From Deltaproteobacteria bacterium (GTDB lineage: Bacteria > Desulfobacterota > Syntrophia > Syntrophales > Smithellaceae), in assembly GCA_022703375.1 (NCBI GenBank), contig JAKLDS010000022.1, forward strand, positions 1 through 35,321: a stretch of 35,321 nucleotides of DNA. Reading direction: 5' to 3'. The notes beneath the pieces were generated by a model that made no database searches, was not told the DNA's origin, and worked only from the letters and a program-made list of their open reading frames with translations. Both the position numbers and the translations under genes were made by a program. Positions 24,756-33,904 of this stretch are shown piece by piece; position 1 is the stretch's first letter, and each line of letters begins with the position of its first letter.

Positions 24756-26420
24756 ATGGTTACGGCTCTGGAAAAACAGATAAGTAAGAGGCGTCTGCGC
24801 CTGCTGATTTTTTTCCGGCTTGGTGTAAGTACCCTGCTTTTGGGAATTGCTTTTTTCCTTTACTGGAAAAGGTATGACCTTCATATTTCTGATACTGCTA
24901 TTTATTTCTTCTATCTGATTATCGCCGCAATATACCTGCTTTCCCTGATTTATGCCCTGATGTTAAAATTTGTTCAGGGCTTGCGAATCAACGTCTATGT
25001 TCAGGCATCATTTGACATAATTATCATTACTTCCCTCGTCTATATGATGGGAAGCCTGCGCAGCAATTATTCCGTTCTCTACACCATGATTATCATTTAC
25101 GCCGCCATTTTTCAGGGGCGCAAGGGGGCTCTGATTGTCGCTTCCATGGCCGGGATTGCTTACGGCCTGCTGCTGGATTTTGAATTCTACAAGTTAATCC
25201 CCCCGATTTCGGCTGTGGAATACGATTATAAACTGGTGCCCGGTGATATTATTGTCCGCATTGTGATTCATATCGCTTCTTTTTATATTCTGGCATTTCT
25301 CGCCAGTTATGTAGTTGAGCAGGAAAAGAAGACCAGATCGCTTCTGGAAGAAAAGGAATCGGCATTTAATCAATTGGATTTGCTCTTCAGCAGCATTATC
25401 GAATCGGTGGATACAGGAGTTATGACTCTTAATCTGGAAGGCCTGATTAAATCATTTAATCGCGCGGCTGAAGAAATAACGGGATTTCCCTTTGCCGAGG
25501 TCCGCAATCGAAGAGTTAAAGACGTATTGCCGGAATTTGAGACTGTGCTAACGGCCGGCAAGACAAAAAACAGAATTGAAATAGTGATTGCCGGGAAAAA
25601 TGAAAAGAAGATTACCCTGGGTTGTTCTGTTTCTCCTTTGCGCGAAAAAGATTCGCGAATAATCGGTAATATTCTGATATTTCAGGATTTGACTGAGATA
25701 AAAAAGATGGAGCAGAAACTGGAACAGCAAAAAAGGCTGGCTCTGATTGGCGAGATGGCGGCGGGGCTCGCCCACGAAATGCGCAATCCCCTGGCGTCCA
25801 TCACCGGTTCCATTGAGCTCTTAAAGCAGGGGCTGCAACTGGAGAAAACGGAAGAACGACTGATGCAGATAATTTTGCGCGGGCGTGATCAGCTGGAAAG
25901 CTTTATCCGCGATTTTCTCCAGCTTGCCAAGCCCATTCCTCTGACGCGCGGGAATATTCTGATTAAAGAAATTGTGGAAGATGTGCTGGAGAATCTGAAG
26001 CTTTCTACCGACTGGAATAATGAAATTAAAATCAGCCTGGCTATGGAAGAGAAGGCCAGCGCCTTTGCCAACCGTGAAGAGATTCGTCAGGTTGTCCGCA
26101 ATCTGCTTCTGAATTCCCTTCAGGCGATGAAAGAAGGAGGAAAATTATCCGTTGCCGTGAAAACGAGGTTTGAGGACGGCAAAGAATATTCCGAAATTAT
26201 CATTGCGGATGAGGGCTGCGGCATTGCAGCGGATATTTTGCCTAAAGTATTCGAACCGTTCTTTACCGATAAAGACAGGGGAACTGGCCTGGGCTTGACG
26301 ATTATCGGCAGAATCGTGGAAGGTTATGGCGGAAAAATATGGCTGGAAAGCAAAGTTAAGCAGGGCACAACCTGCCGGGTGTGGCTGCCCGGCGCGAAAA
26401 GAGAAAATCAGCAAAATTAA
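24756..26420 (+). CDS. Membrane sensor histidine kinase with PAS domain, PilS-like
   Basis: 554 residues. Residues about 15-190 contain six hydrophobic helices with short loops, as in PilS. A PAS domain follows (about 208-315: FNRAAEEITGFPFAEVRNRRV), then HisKA with the phosphorylated His in GLAHEMRNPLASI (near 340) and an HATPase domain with N box NLLLNSLQAM, DEGCGI and TGLGLTI. It autophosphorylates and would pass phosphate to the regulator encoded next. AGAGGGG precedes the ATG. Signals sensed are unknown; membrane topology without a large periplasmic domain suggests sensing within the membrane. PilS proper is supported only by layout and by the partner; other NtrB-type kinases are possible. 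Confidence 0.9.
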   Translation: MVTALEKQISKRRLRLLIFFRLGVSTLLLGIAFFLYWKRYDLHISDTAIYFFYLIIAAIYLLSLIYALMLKFVQGLRINVYVQASFDIIIITSLVYMMGSLRSNYSVLYTMIIIYAAIFQGRKGALIVASMAGIAYGLLLDFEFYKLIPPISAVEYDYKLVPGDIIVRIVIHIASFYILAFLASYVVEQEKKTRSLLEEKESAFNQLDLLFSSIIESVDTGVMTLNLEGLIKSFNRAAEEITGFPFAEVRNRRVKDVLPEFETVLTAGKTKNRIEIVIAGKNEKKITLGCSVSPLREKDSRIIGNILIFQDLTEIKKMEQKLEQQKRLALIGEMAAGLAHEMRNPLASITGSIELLKQGLQLEKTEERLMQIILRGRDQLESFIRDFLQLAKPIPLTRGNILIKEIVEDVLENLKLSTDWNNEIKISLAMEEKASAFANREEIRQVVRNLLLNSLQAMKEGGKLSVAVKTRFEDGKEYSEIIIADEGCGIAADILPKVFEPFFTDKDRGTGLGLTIIGRIVEGYGGKIWLESKVKQGTTCRVWLPGAKRENQQN

Positions 26421-26444
26421 TATTATTCCCCTGAGGTTTTGCCC

Positions 26445-26480
26445 GGGGATAATTACCCGCATCTCTGCGGGATAATTAAG
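26445..26480. repeat. Direct repeat and hairpin between kinase and regulator genes
   Basis: GGATAATTA occurs twice, flanking the perfect stem CCCGCA-TCTC-TGCGGG (26456-26471). Further on, ATCGGGATT is repeated at 26506-26514 and 26557-26565. No T-run follows, so this is not a standard terminator; it may affect mRNA stability between the paired genes. Confidence 0.4.
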
Positions 26481-26607
26481 CTTGCAAACCACGATAGCAA
26501 AGCATATCGGGATTCGAGCGTCATTAAGACCAGCAAATTTCAGTGCATTCCGCTTTATCGGGATTTCTGAGATTGGGGTCTCATTAAAAGCAGGACGAGG
26601 TGCAATA

Positions 26608-27975
26608 ATGGCGAAAATTCTGGTTCTGGATGATGATCAGGGCATGAGAGAATTTCTGGAAATAATGCTCAGCAAAGAGGGATACGATGTCACCACTGCC
26701 GATGATCCCGCGAAGGCGATTAATCTCTGCCGCAAAACGGCTTATGATCTGGTAATTACTGATTTGAAAATGCCGAAAATTGACGGGATAGAATTTCTCA
26801 AAGCAATCAAGGATCAGCGGCCGGAGACAATCGTAATCCTTGTCACGGCTTACGCTTCGGGAGATACGGCGGTCAATGCGATGAAAGAAGGCGCTTACGA
26901 TTATGTGGAAAAAGGCGGCAGCATTGATGATATGAAAAAAATAGTTCACGATGCCCTGTTGAAAAAAGGTCTGGTTGCCGAAAACCAATTGCAGAAAAAA
27001 AGAACACCGGAAAATCAGTTCAGCGGCATGCTGGGCCAGGCCCGCGAAATGCAGAAAATCTACGCGATGATAAAAAAAGTGGCGAATACTCCGGCCAATA
27101 TTTTAATTCTGGGAGAAAGCGGCACCGGCAAGGAACTGGTTGCCCGTGCGATTCACGATAATTCCGATCGGGCAAAAATGTCTTTCAAGGCAATCAACAG
27201 CGGGGGGATTCCGGAAAATCTTTTGGAAAGTGAGCTGTTCGGCTATATGAAGGGCTCTTTTACCGGAGCTTATGCCGATCGCCCCGGCCTGTTTGAAATT
27301 GCCGCGGGGGGTACGATGTTCCTCGATGAAATCGGCGAGTTGCCGCCGGTTTTGCAGGTGAAACTGCTGCGGGTGGTTCAGGAAAAAACATTCCGGCGCA
27401 TCGGCGGCTCAGAAGATATTAAAGTTGATGTGCGCATTATTTCAGCCACCAATCAGAATTTGGAAGAGAAAGTGAGAAAAGGGGAATTTCGGGAAGACCT
27501 TTTCTATCGCCTGAATGTCATTCCCATTCATATGCCGCCTCTCAGGGAACGCAAGGAAGATATTCCGCTCCTGACCAATCATTTTATTGAAAAGTATTCC
27601 CGGGAATTCGGCAAGGAAATAAGGACGATATCTTCTTATGCCATGCAATTGTTAATGGAACACGCTTTTCCGGGCAACATCCGAGAACTGGAAAATATCA
27701 TTGAACGCAGCGTGGCGATGGAAAGTTCCAATATAATCCTGCCGGAAAACCTTGTTTTGTCCACCGGTGAGACGAATTCAGCCACAGCGCTTGCTGCCAA
27801 TTTGCCCGAGAAGGGGATTGATCTGGACGAGGAACTGAAAAAATTTGAAAAGCAACTTATTGAAAAAGCTCTACAGAAAACGCGCGGTTCCAAAACAAAA
27901 GCCGCTGAATTTCTTCATGTTACTTTTGACTCGTTGCGCTATCGCATTGAAAAACTTGGTATTGACCAGAATTAA
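26608..27975 (+). CDS. Sigma-54-dependent response regulator, PilR-like
   Basis: 455 residues: receiver, AAA+ sigma-54 activator and Fis-type HTH. The ATG at 26608 ([10 protein letters not shown]) is chosen because GAGG lies nine bases upstream and the receiver begins at once; a 42-residue upstream extension of the frame has no such support. The receiver has an intact acidic pocket (Asp8-10), Asp52, Thr80 and Lys102, although Lys is followed by Gly-Gly rather than Pro. Walker A is GESGTGK, the sigma-54 loop is GSFTGA (Ser in place of Ala, a form known in PilR-like proteins), and Walker [11 protein letters not shown]. The HTH sits in the last 40 residues. It is the likely partner of the preceding kinase. 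Targets are unknown, but type IV pilin genes are the family precedent. Confidence 0.92.
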   Translation: MAKILVLDDDQGMREFLEIMLSKEGYDVTTADDPAKAINLCRKTAYDLVITDLKMPKIDGIEFLKAIKDQRPETIVILVTAYASGDTAVNAMKEGAYDYVEKGGSIDDMKKIVHDALLKKGLVAENQLQKKRTPENQFSGMLGQAREMQKIYAMIKKVANTPANILILGESGTGKELVARAIHDNSDRAKMSFKAINSGGIPENLLESELFGYMKGSFTGAYADRPGLFEIAAGGTMFLDEIGELPPVLQVKLLRVVQEKTFRRIGGSEDIKVDVRIISATNQNLEEKVRKGEFREDLFYRLNVIPIHMPPLRERKEDIPLLTNHFIEKYSREFGKEIRTISSYAMQLLMEHAFPGNIRELENIIERSVAMESSNIILPENLVLSTGETNSATALAANLPEKGIDLDEELKKFEKQLIEKALQKTRGSKTKAAEFLHVTFDSLRYRIEKLGIDQN

Positions 27976-27977
27976 GC

Positions 27978-28005
27978 TTGACAAAAGCAATACAAACTTG
28001 GTAAT
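27978..28005 (+). promoter_or_regulatory. Possible sigma-70 promoter for the panC leader
   Basis: TTGACA (27978-27983, perfect) and GGTAAT (28000-28005, four of six) are separated by 16 bases. Transcription would start near 28012, giving a leader of about 100 bases that begins at the pan-motif candidate. Confidence 0.45.
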
Positions 28006-28011
28006 GCTGTA

Positions 28012-28046
28012 ACAGCTTGGATCCCGCAAGGGACTGAGACGAAGGT
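28012..28046 (+). ncRNA. Candidate pan motif leader RNA upstream of panC
   Basis: TCCC-GCAA-GGGA (28022-28033) forms a stem capped by a GNRA tetraloop, flanked by unpaired bases on the 3' side (CTGAGACG) and an outer short stem (GCTT with AAGG). The pan motif is a known conserved bulged hairpin found before pantothenate genes in deltaproteobacteria, Firmicutes and Chloroflexi. Position before panC and hairpin type match; I have not been able to align it to the covariance model. Confidence 0.55.
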
Positions 28047-28073
28047 AAAACAAAAAATAATCAATTTAAGCAA

Positions 28074-28102
28074 CCTCTCGTCTCCCAACGAGGGGTTTTT
28101 TT
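28074..28102 (+). terminator. Intrinsic terminator in the panC leader
   Basis: CCTCTCGT (28074-28081) pairs with ACGAGGGG (28088-28095) with one G-U pair, followed by seven T residues. It ends only 11 bases before the panC ATG, so it could attenuate panC as well as end the upstream regulator transcript. Confidence 0.75.
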
Positions 28103-28113
28103 GTGGAAAAATT

Positions 28114-28971
28114 ATGAAAATAATTAACTCAGCCAGGGAAATGCAGCTTTATGCGGAAGATCTGCGACTGCAGGGCAAAAGGATTTCTTTCGTGCCGACC
28201 ATGGGTTATTTCCATGAGGGCCATCTGGCGCTGATGAGAGAGGCCAAAAAGACAGGCGATTGCCTGGTTGTCAGTATTTATGTCAATCCGACGCAGTTCG
28301 GCCCGAAGGAAGATCTGGCGAAATATCCTCGCGATTTTGATCGTGATTGCCGGATGGCGCAAAGCGTCGGAGTTGACGTTATCTTTTTCCCGCCCAATGA
28401 AGAAATGTATCCCGCCGGTTATCAGACATATGTCAATGTAGAAAAGGTAACGCTTAATTTATGCGGGCTTTCCCGTCCGGGGCATTTTCGCGGCGTCACT
28501 ACGGTTTGCGCCAAGCTGTTTAATATCGTTAAACCCCATGTTGCCGTTTTCGGCAAAAAGGATTTTCAGCAGTATATAACTATTAAAAGGATGGTGGCCG
28601 ACCTTAATCTTGACTTGGAAATAAAGGGACTGGCAACAGTCCGGGAGGCCGACGGCCTGGCCATGAGTTCCCGCAATGTCTATTTGAAGGAAGAAGAAAG
28701 AAAATCGGCGCTGCAATTATCGCGGTCTCTGCAACTTGCGCAAAAACTTTACGCCGGCGGCGAAAAAAGCTCAAAAATTATCATCGCGGCAGTGACAGAA
28801 CTAATCAAAAGCGTCCCTTATACCGATATTGATTACGTTAAAATATGCGATACGGAAAATCTTGCCGATGTTGAAAATATAATAGGCGAATCGGTTATCG
28901 CTCTGGCAGTGCGCGTCGGCGCCACCAGATTGATTGATAATCATGTTTTTGGTGAGTATTTAAAATTTTAA
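28114..28971 (+). CDS. panC: Pantothenate synthetase
   Basis: 285-residue cytoplasmic ligase that joins pantoate and beta-alanine using ATP, the last step of vitamin B5 synthesis. Signatures are [18 protein letters not shown] (nucleotide HxGH motif), [16 protein letters not shown], the FGKKDFQQ segment and [13 protein letters not shown] (the KMSKS-like SSR). Length equals the family norm. No classical ribosome site is visible in front of the ATG because the terminator tail lies there; GTGGAAA is the nearest purine stretch. It is followed by panD after 22 bases, so both make beta-alanine and use it in one operon. panB is not in the window. Confidence 0.96.
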   Translation: MKIINSAREMQLYAEDLRLQGKRISFVPTMGYFHEGHLALMREAKKTGDCLVVSIYVNPTQFGPKEDLAKYPRDFDRDCRMAQSVGVDVIFFPPNEEMYPAGYQTYVNVEKVTLNLCGLSRPGHFRGVTTVCAKLFNIVKPHVAVFGKKDFQQYITIKRMVADLNLDLEIKGLATVREADGLAMSSRNVYLKEEERKSALQLSRSLQLAQKLYAGGEKSSKIIIAAVTELIKSVPYTDIDYVKICDTENLADVENIIGESVIALAVRVGATRLIDNHVFGEYLKF

Positions 28972-28993
28972 AAAATCAGGAGAATTTTCAGCG

Positions 28994-29350
28994 ATGCAAA
29001 GATTCATGTTGAAATCAAAGATTCATCGGGCCACTGTGACGGATGCCGATTTGCATTATGAAGGCAGCATTACCATTGATGAAAAGCTGCTGGAAGCGGC
29101 GGCAATGATTCCCTATGAAAAAGTAGATATCTACGATGTTGACAACGGCGAAAGATTTTCGACTTACATAATTAAGGGCAAGCGCAACTCGGGCACGATT
29201 TGCTTAAACGGCGCTGCGGCGCGCAAAGTTGCCAAAGGGGACCTGATCATTATCGCCTCTTACGTCATGCTGGAGGATAAAAAGGCCGTCAACTGGCACC
29301 CGAAATGCGTACTGGTAGACGGTAAAAATAAAATAAAAAAAGTTCGTTAA
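28994..29350 (+). CDS. panD: Aspartate 1-decarboxylase
   Basis: 118-residue pyruvoyl enzyme that converts aspartate to beta-alanine, the substrate of PanC encoded just upstream. The proenzyme cleavage site is Gly24-Ser25 in [10 protein letters not shown], which becomes the pyruvoyl group. The conserved Tyr58-region motif ([10 protein letters not shown]) and [12 protein letters not shown] are present. An AGGAGA ribosome site precedes the ATG. Confidence 0.96.
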   Translation: MQRFMLKSKIHRATVTDADLHYEGSITIDEKLLEAAAMIPYEKVDIYDVDNGERFSTYIIKGKRNSGTICLNGAAARKVAKGDLIIIASYVMLEDKKAVNWHPKCVLVDGKNKIKKVR

Positions 29351-29490
29351 AGAAAAAATTGAAGAGCCGGTGTTTTTAAACTGTAAATTTTTTCTGTCCG
29401 AATCATCCGGAAAAAGAGATTGAACTCAGCCTGCCGATGTGCTAATTGCTTTTCGCGTTGCAATATCAAATAAAAAGCGAGGAGAATAAA

Positions 29491-30669
29491 ATGCTTATTA
29501 CTTCTGAAGGAGTGAAAATAGGGCACCCGGATATGGTTTCCGATTCCATCGCGGCCAATATCATCGCGGCGATTCTGAATGAAGAAAATAAGATAGGGAT
29601 GGATATTAATTGCATGCCTCATTGCGGAATTGAGGTTTTCCTGGGCAAGGGGCTTTGCGTAGTCGGAGGCGAAATATCCACAAGAGTCTATATTGATATT
29701 GAAAAAAATGTCCGGGACACGGTTCTGGCAATCGGGTATCGCGATTCCGCACTCGGACTCAACGGCAGTTCCATGGGAATTCTCAATGCGATTATCCCCC
29801 AGTCGCCGGATATCAATATCGGCACCCGGGCTGATTTGGGGAAATACAAGGAAATCGGCGCCGGTGATCAGGGCATTATTTATGGATTTGCCTGCGACGA
29901 AACGCCGGAATTGCTGCCGCTGCCTTATGTTCTGGTCAACAGAATGATGCGCGCGTTTGAAAATTGCGGCAATCCTGTTTTTGCTCCCGACGGCAAGGGA
30001 CAGGTCACGGTGGAATATGATGAAAACGGCCGACCCGTAAGAGTGGCCACCGTGCTGATGTCCAATGCCATTGATTATCGCCAGGTGCCCGAGCGGTTCC
30101 GTTCCTCCATCGAGGAACAGGCGCGGCAGATAGCTCTGGAATGCCTGAACGGCTGGGTTGATGATAATACGAAGTTTTTGTTTAATCCGACGGGAGAATG
30201 GCAGTCTGTTAATTCCTGCTCGGCGGCTGATTCGGGTGTTACCGGACGCAAACTGGTCGTACAGCTTTACGGCGGTTATCCGGGAGCACAGCTGGGAGGC
30301 GGGGCGATTGTCAACAAAACTCCCGAAAAGGTAGATTGTTCAGCGGCTTTCGGAGCGCGTTACGTGGCAAAAAACATTGTCGCCGCGGGGCTGGCGACAA
30401 AATGTTCCGTGCAACTGGCTTATGCCATCGGAATAGCGCAGCCTATTTCGATTTATGTTAATACTTTTGGCACGGGAAAAGCACCGGATAAAAATATCGC
30501 TGCCGCGGTAAACAAATCATTTGATTTGACGCCCAAGGGAATGATTGAAAAATTTGCGATGCTCAACGGCGATGTTTACAAGAAACTGCCGAAATCGTTA
30601 TTCCTGGATATGAATTATATCTGGGAAAAGGCCGATAAAATTGATGAATTGAAGAGACTCTTACAATAA
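29491..30669 (+). CDS. metK: S-adenosylmethionine synthetase, divergent
   Basis: 392-residue enzyme making S-adenosylmethionine from methionine and ATP. The ATG at 29491 is preceded by GAGGAG; an upstream in-frame ATG at 29446 lacks one. GHPD (11-14), [18 protein letters not shown], the PDGKGQVTV lysine and [11 protein letters not shown] are conserved. In the phosphate loop the usual HGGGAFSGKDPSKVDRS reads [16 protein letters not shown]: both lysines and the Asp are kept, whereas the His, Phe, SGKD Asp and Arg are not, and the segment before it (YGGYPGAQL) is altered. So it is probably active but belongs to a diverged branch. It is followed by ahcY after 25 bases, completing the SAM-to-SAH part of the methyl cycle. 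Confidence 0.9.
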   Translation: MLITSEGVKIGHPDMVSDSIAANIIAAILNEENKIGMDINCMPHCGIEVFLGKGLCVVGGEISTRVYIDIEKNVRDTVLAIGYRDSALGLNGSSMGILNAIIPQSPDINIGTRADLGKYKEIGAGDQGIIYGFACDETPELLPLPYVLVNRMMRAFENCGNPVFAPDGKGQVTVEYDENGRPVRVATVLMSNAIDYRQVPERFRSSIEEQARQIALECLNGWVDDNTKFLFNPTGEWQSVNSCSAADSGVTGRKLVVQLYGGYPGAQLGGGAIVNKTPEKVDCSAAFGARYVAKNIVAAGLATKCSVQLAYAIGIAQPISIYVNTFGTGKAPDKNIAAAVNKSFDLTPKGMIEKFAMLNGDVYKKLPKSLFLDMNYIWEKADKIDELKRLLQ

Positions 30670-30694
30670 AAAATATAATAAAAACGGAGGCATA

Positions 30695-32119
30695 ATGGCT
30701 TTTAAAGAAATTGATAAATCATTAAAATATAAAGTGGCGGATATTGCACTGGCTGCCTGGGGACGCAAGGAAATGCAGCTCGCGGAAAATGAAATGCCCG
30801 GCCTGATGGCTGTGCGGGCAAAATACGGCCGCAAAAAACCTTTAAAAGGAATGAAGATAATGGGCAGTCTGCATATGACTATCCAGACGGCCATGCTGAT
30901 TGAAACGCTGCATGCGCTGGGCGCCGATGTACGCTGGGCTTCCTGCAATATATTTTCCACGCAGGATCATGCCGCGGCGGCAATAGCCAAAGCGGGAACG
31001 GCGGCTGTTTTTGCCTGGAAGGGCGAAACGCTTGATGAATACTGGTGGTGCACCGAACAGGCTCTGACCTGGCCGGATGGCTCCGGGCCGGACCTGATTG
31101 TTGATGACGGCGGCGATGCAACACTGTTTATCCATTACGGCGTCAAGATTGAACGGAATCCTGAACTGCTCAAACAGAAAATTGAAAATAAGGAATTTAA
31201 GATAGTAGTGGAGCGTCTGGCGAAGGCTTATCGGAAAAACAAGCAGCGCTGGCAGAAAATAGCGTCCCATATTCGCGGCGTTTCCGAAGAAACCACCACC
31301 GGTGTACATCGTCTTTATCAAATGAAGGCGGCCGGTGAATTGCTTTTTCCGGCAATCAATGTCAATGATTCTGTTACCAAATCCAAGTTTGATAATCTTT
31401 ATGGCTGCCGGGAATCTCTGGTGGACGGCATCAAAAGAGCAACAGACGTTATGCTGTCGGGAAAAATCGCCGTTGTGTGCGGCTATGGCGATGTAGGCAA
31501 GGGCAGCGCGCAGTCCATGCGCGGTTTCGGCGCCCGTGTTATTGTGGTCGAAATTGATCCCATCTGTGCCTTGCAGGCTATGATGGAAGGCTATGAAGTA
31601 AAGACACTCGATGATGTGGCTTCTCTGGGTGATATTTTTGTTTCAGCGACCGGCTGTTGCGATGTCATTACCGGCAGGCATATGGAAATGATGAAGGATG
31701 AAGCGATTGTCTGCAACATCGGCCATTTTGACAGTGAAGTTGACATGCACTATCTGGAGACAAGCAAATTCTGCAAAAAAGAAAATATCAAACCGCAGGT
31801 TGATAAATGGACGCTCAAATCAGGCCGCTCAATTATTATTTTAGCGGAAGGGAGGCTTGTGAATCTTGGTTGCGCGACGGGCCATCCCAGCTTTGTCATG
31901 AGCAACAGCTTTACCAACCAATGCCTCGCTCAAATTGAATTGGCAACTAAAAAACACGAGATAGGAGTTTATACTTTGCCGAAGAAACTGGATGAAGAAG
32001 TTGCCATGCTTCATCTGGAAAAATTAGGCGCCAGTCTGACGAAATTAACGAAAAAGCAGGCCGCTTATCTAGGCGTGCCGGTGGAAGGCCCGTTTAAACC
32101 GGAAAACTACCGCTATTAG
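30695..32119 (+). CDS. ahcY: Adenosylhomocysteinase
   Basis: 474-residue NAD-dependent enzyme that splits S-adenosylhomocysteine into adenosine and homocysteine, removing the product inhibitor of methyltransferases. Motifs: [37 protein letters not shown], the NAD loop [19 protein letters not shown] (near 262-280), [11 protein letters not shown] and the C-terminal KPENYRY with the conserved Lys/Tyr. Length is that of the bacterial long form. GGAGG lies before the ATG. It probably shares a transcript with metK. The next gene converges on it 37 bases away, with no strong terminator visible. Confidence 0.97.
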   Translation: MAFKEIDKSLKYKVADIALAAWGRKEMQLAENEMPGLMAVRAKYGRKKPLKGMKIMGSLHMTIQTAMLIETLHALGADVRWASCNIFSTQDHAAAAIAKAGTAAVFAWKGETLDEYWWCTEQALTWPDGSGPDLIVDDGGDATLFIHYGVKIERNPELLKQKIENKEFKIVVERLAKAYRKNKQRWQKIASHIRGVSEETTTGVHRLYQMKAAGELLFPAINVNDSVTKSKFDNLYGCRESLVDGIKRATDVMLSGKIAVVCGYGDVGKGSAQSMRGFGARVIVVEIDPICALQAMMEGYEVKTLDDVASLGDIFVSATGCCDVITGRHMEMMKDEAIVCNIGHFDSEVDMHYLETSKFCKKENIKPQVDKWTLKSGRSIIILAEGRLVNLGCATGHPSFVMSNSFTNQCLAQIELATKKHEIGVYTLPKKLDEEVAMLHLEKLGASLTKLTKKQAAYLGVPVEGPFKPENYRY

Positions 32120-32156
32120 TAACAGGTGTCCTGGGTGATACTGAGTGCCGGTAAAA

Positions 32157-32996
32157 TCAGCGTGTCAGCAGGACGGGAATCGGACTTTTGCTGATGATGT
32201 ATGACGTGGTGCTGCCCAGCAGCAACTCCCTCAGACGATTATGGCCGTAGGCGCCCATAACCATCAATTCCACCGAACCCTGCTTGATGAATTCGATTAT
32301 TTTCTCGTCTTCCCTGCCCTGCAGGATAACGAAATCCATATCGGCGGCTTTATCTTCCGTTGCCTCTTCTATCTGCGAAGTCAACCTAGCCGCTTGGGCG
32401 GAATCCGCTGTAACTATCAGGGCGGTTATCGGCCAGGCCGCCTGAACTGCCAGTGCCAGGCACAAATGCAGCGCTTTTTTCGCCGGTTCACTGCCATCAT
32501 AGGCCATGCCCATGCTTTCAATTTCCAGAAATTTTTCCGGAGTAACCATTACCGGTTTGCCTGATTTGCGAATGACTGCTTCCGCGACAGTGCCGAGAAT
32601 CCCACCTTCCGGCAGGTGGAAATGCTCGCCTTTTTTCGCCATCAGGATTAAATCAGAATTTTCCGCTTGTTCAATGATGGATTCATCAACTATGCCGGTC
32701 GCTTTTTTTATCTCAGCGCTGATGCCGGCTTTGCCGCATCTTTCCCGGAAATCATTGATAATTAATTCGGCTTTTTTCTGGAGGGATGTTTCGACAATTT
32801 CATAAATTCCATCGCAAGCGCCAATGCCGCCGGAACAGGTAATGTCGGTAATCAGGGGTGCTTGAATCAGGCCTGCGTCTATGACATGAATGCCTTGCAG
32901 AGAGGCGTCAATGAGCCTGGCCAGATAAATTCCGTAATCCAGGGCGATATTGCCGTTGGCTGATCCGTCAACAGGGATGCATATTTTTTTAATCAC
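32157..32996 (-). CDS. Universal stress protein with two Usp domains
   Basis: 279-residue cytoplasmic protein with two tandem UspA-type domains. Domain 1 starts KKICIPVDGSANGNIAL; domain 2 starts near residue 160 (SMGMAYDGSEPAKKAL) and ends VMGAYGHNRLRELLLGSTTSYIISKSPIPVLLTR, the ATP-binding GxxGx9GS motif. The first domain has a degenerate end (LMAKKGEHFHLPEGGILGTVAEAVI), so only the second is likely to bind ATP. The gene is read toward ahcY and has no obvious partner. Confidence 0.92.
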   Translation of the reverse strand: MIKKICIPVDGSANGNIALDYGIYLARLIDASLQGIHVIDAGLIQAPLITDITCSGGIGACDGIYEIVETSLQKKAELIINDFRERCGKAGISAEIKKATGIVDESIIEQAENSDLILMAKKGEHFHLPEGGILGTVAEAVIRKSGKPVMVTPEKFLEIESMGMAYDGSEPAKKALHLCLALAVQAAWPITALIVTADSAQAARLTSQIEEATEDKAADMDFVILQGREDEKIIEFIKQGSVELMVMGAYGHNRLRELLLGSTTSYIISKSPIPVLLTR

Positions 32997-33024
32997 TATC
33001 CGCGCTCCCGGTAATTAATGAATA

Positions 33025-33705
33025 TTACCTGGTCTTTTTATCGAAATTCGCCAGGTCCTTCAACAAATCCGCCACATCTTTTTCTTCCAGCTTGTCGGAG
33101 CCGGAAGAAATATCCGCATTTTCCTGGCCGGTCCCCGGTATCTCCAGACCATCTTCATTAAAGACAGAAAAGGTTCCCGCCAGGTTGCCGTTTTTATAAA
33201 ATGCTTTTTCCCTTATCTTGCCATTCTTGTGAAAGGAAATATATTCCCCCTCCCGTTTGTCATCCTGGAAGAAACCCTTCTCCTTAAGCTGGCCATTTTT
33301 ATAGTAGCAGTTATATGCGCCTTCGAACTTACCGTTTTTAAAATTTTCTTCTTCCTTGAGTTGTCCGTTTTTGTAATAAAATTTATAATGGCCATCCAGT
33401 TTGCCGTCTTTATAGTTTTCCTCTTCACGGACATGCCCTGTCTCAAAATAAGATGTGTAAGTTCCATCCATTTTGTCATTGATGAAGTTAACTTTTTCCC
33501 TCAGCTGACCGTCATGATAAAAACTTTCTGCGGGTCCGTTTTTTTTACCACGGGTAAAATAAAGCCTGGCCAAAATCCGGCCGTTGTCAAAAAAAGAACA
33601 ATATTCGCCATCCGGTTTACCATCCAGCAGGAACTTTTTTTCTTTCAGTGTTCCGGAGGCATAGTATATTTTGTTCTCTTTTGCCGCTAAGCCGTCTTTT
33701 ATCAT
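33025..33705 (-). CDS. MORN_2 (YwqK-like) repeat protein
   Basis: About 226 residues from the ATG at 33703-33705, chosen because AGGGA lies about ten bases upstream; the frame stays open 27 codons further with poorer support. The body is a run of about seven repeats of roughly 23 residues of the form YKNGQLKEEENFKNGKFEG, the MORN_2/YwqK pattern, with neighbouring copies nearly identical in places (YYKNGQLKE twice). The C-terminal 40 residues are acidic and unstructured-looking. There is no signal peptide. YwqK-type proteins are annotated as antitoxin-like, but no toxin gene is adjacent. The function is unknown. Confidence 0.88.
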   Translation of the reverse strand: MIKDGLAAKENKIYYASGTLKEKKFLLDGKPDGEYCSFFDNGRILARLYFTRGKKNGPAESFYHDGQLREKVNFINDKMDGTYTSYFETGHVREEENYKDGKLDGHYKFYYKNGQLKEEENFKNGKFEGAYNCYYKNGQLKEKGFFQDDKREGEYISFHKNGKIREKAFYKNGNLAGTFSVFNEDGLEIPGTGQENADISSGSDKLEEKDVADLLKDLANFDKKTR

Positions 33706-33843
33706 ATTTGCTATTCCCTGATTTTGTGTGGCTATTTTTAAACAAACGTTCATAAATATGCAATCAAAAAAGTGAATCAGTATCAATAAGCCATCATTTT
33801 AATGTCACTTTTTTATTTTATTGATAAAAAGAGCGATTATTGT

Positions 33844-33873
33844 TTGACAGTCTGCCTCTTATTTACTTATAAT
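33844..33873 (+). promoter_or_regulatory. Consensus sigma-70 promoter for the GpsA-like gene
   Basis: Perfect TTGACA (33844-33849) and perfect TATAAT (33868-33873) with an 18-base spacer. Transcription would start near 33880, about 25 bases before the ATG. It is the strongest promoter match in the window. Confidence 0.8.
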
Positions 33874-33904
33874 AAACATATTAATTAATTACAGGGTTTT
33901 GCGA

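Noticed and set aside
26482-26607. 42-residue N-terminal extension of the PilR-like regulator
   Set aside because: The receiver starts at 26608 with its own ribosome site, and the extension overlaps the structured spacer with repeats.
29351-29490. SAM or SAH riboswitch before metK-ahcY
   Set aside because: No recognisable core motif and no terminator hairpin in the 140 bases.
29491-30669. metK as a pseudogene because of its altered loop
   Set aside because: The frame is intact at full length and the catalytic lysines, aspartates and GHPD are retained.
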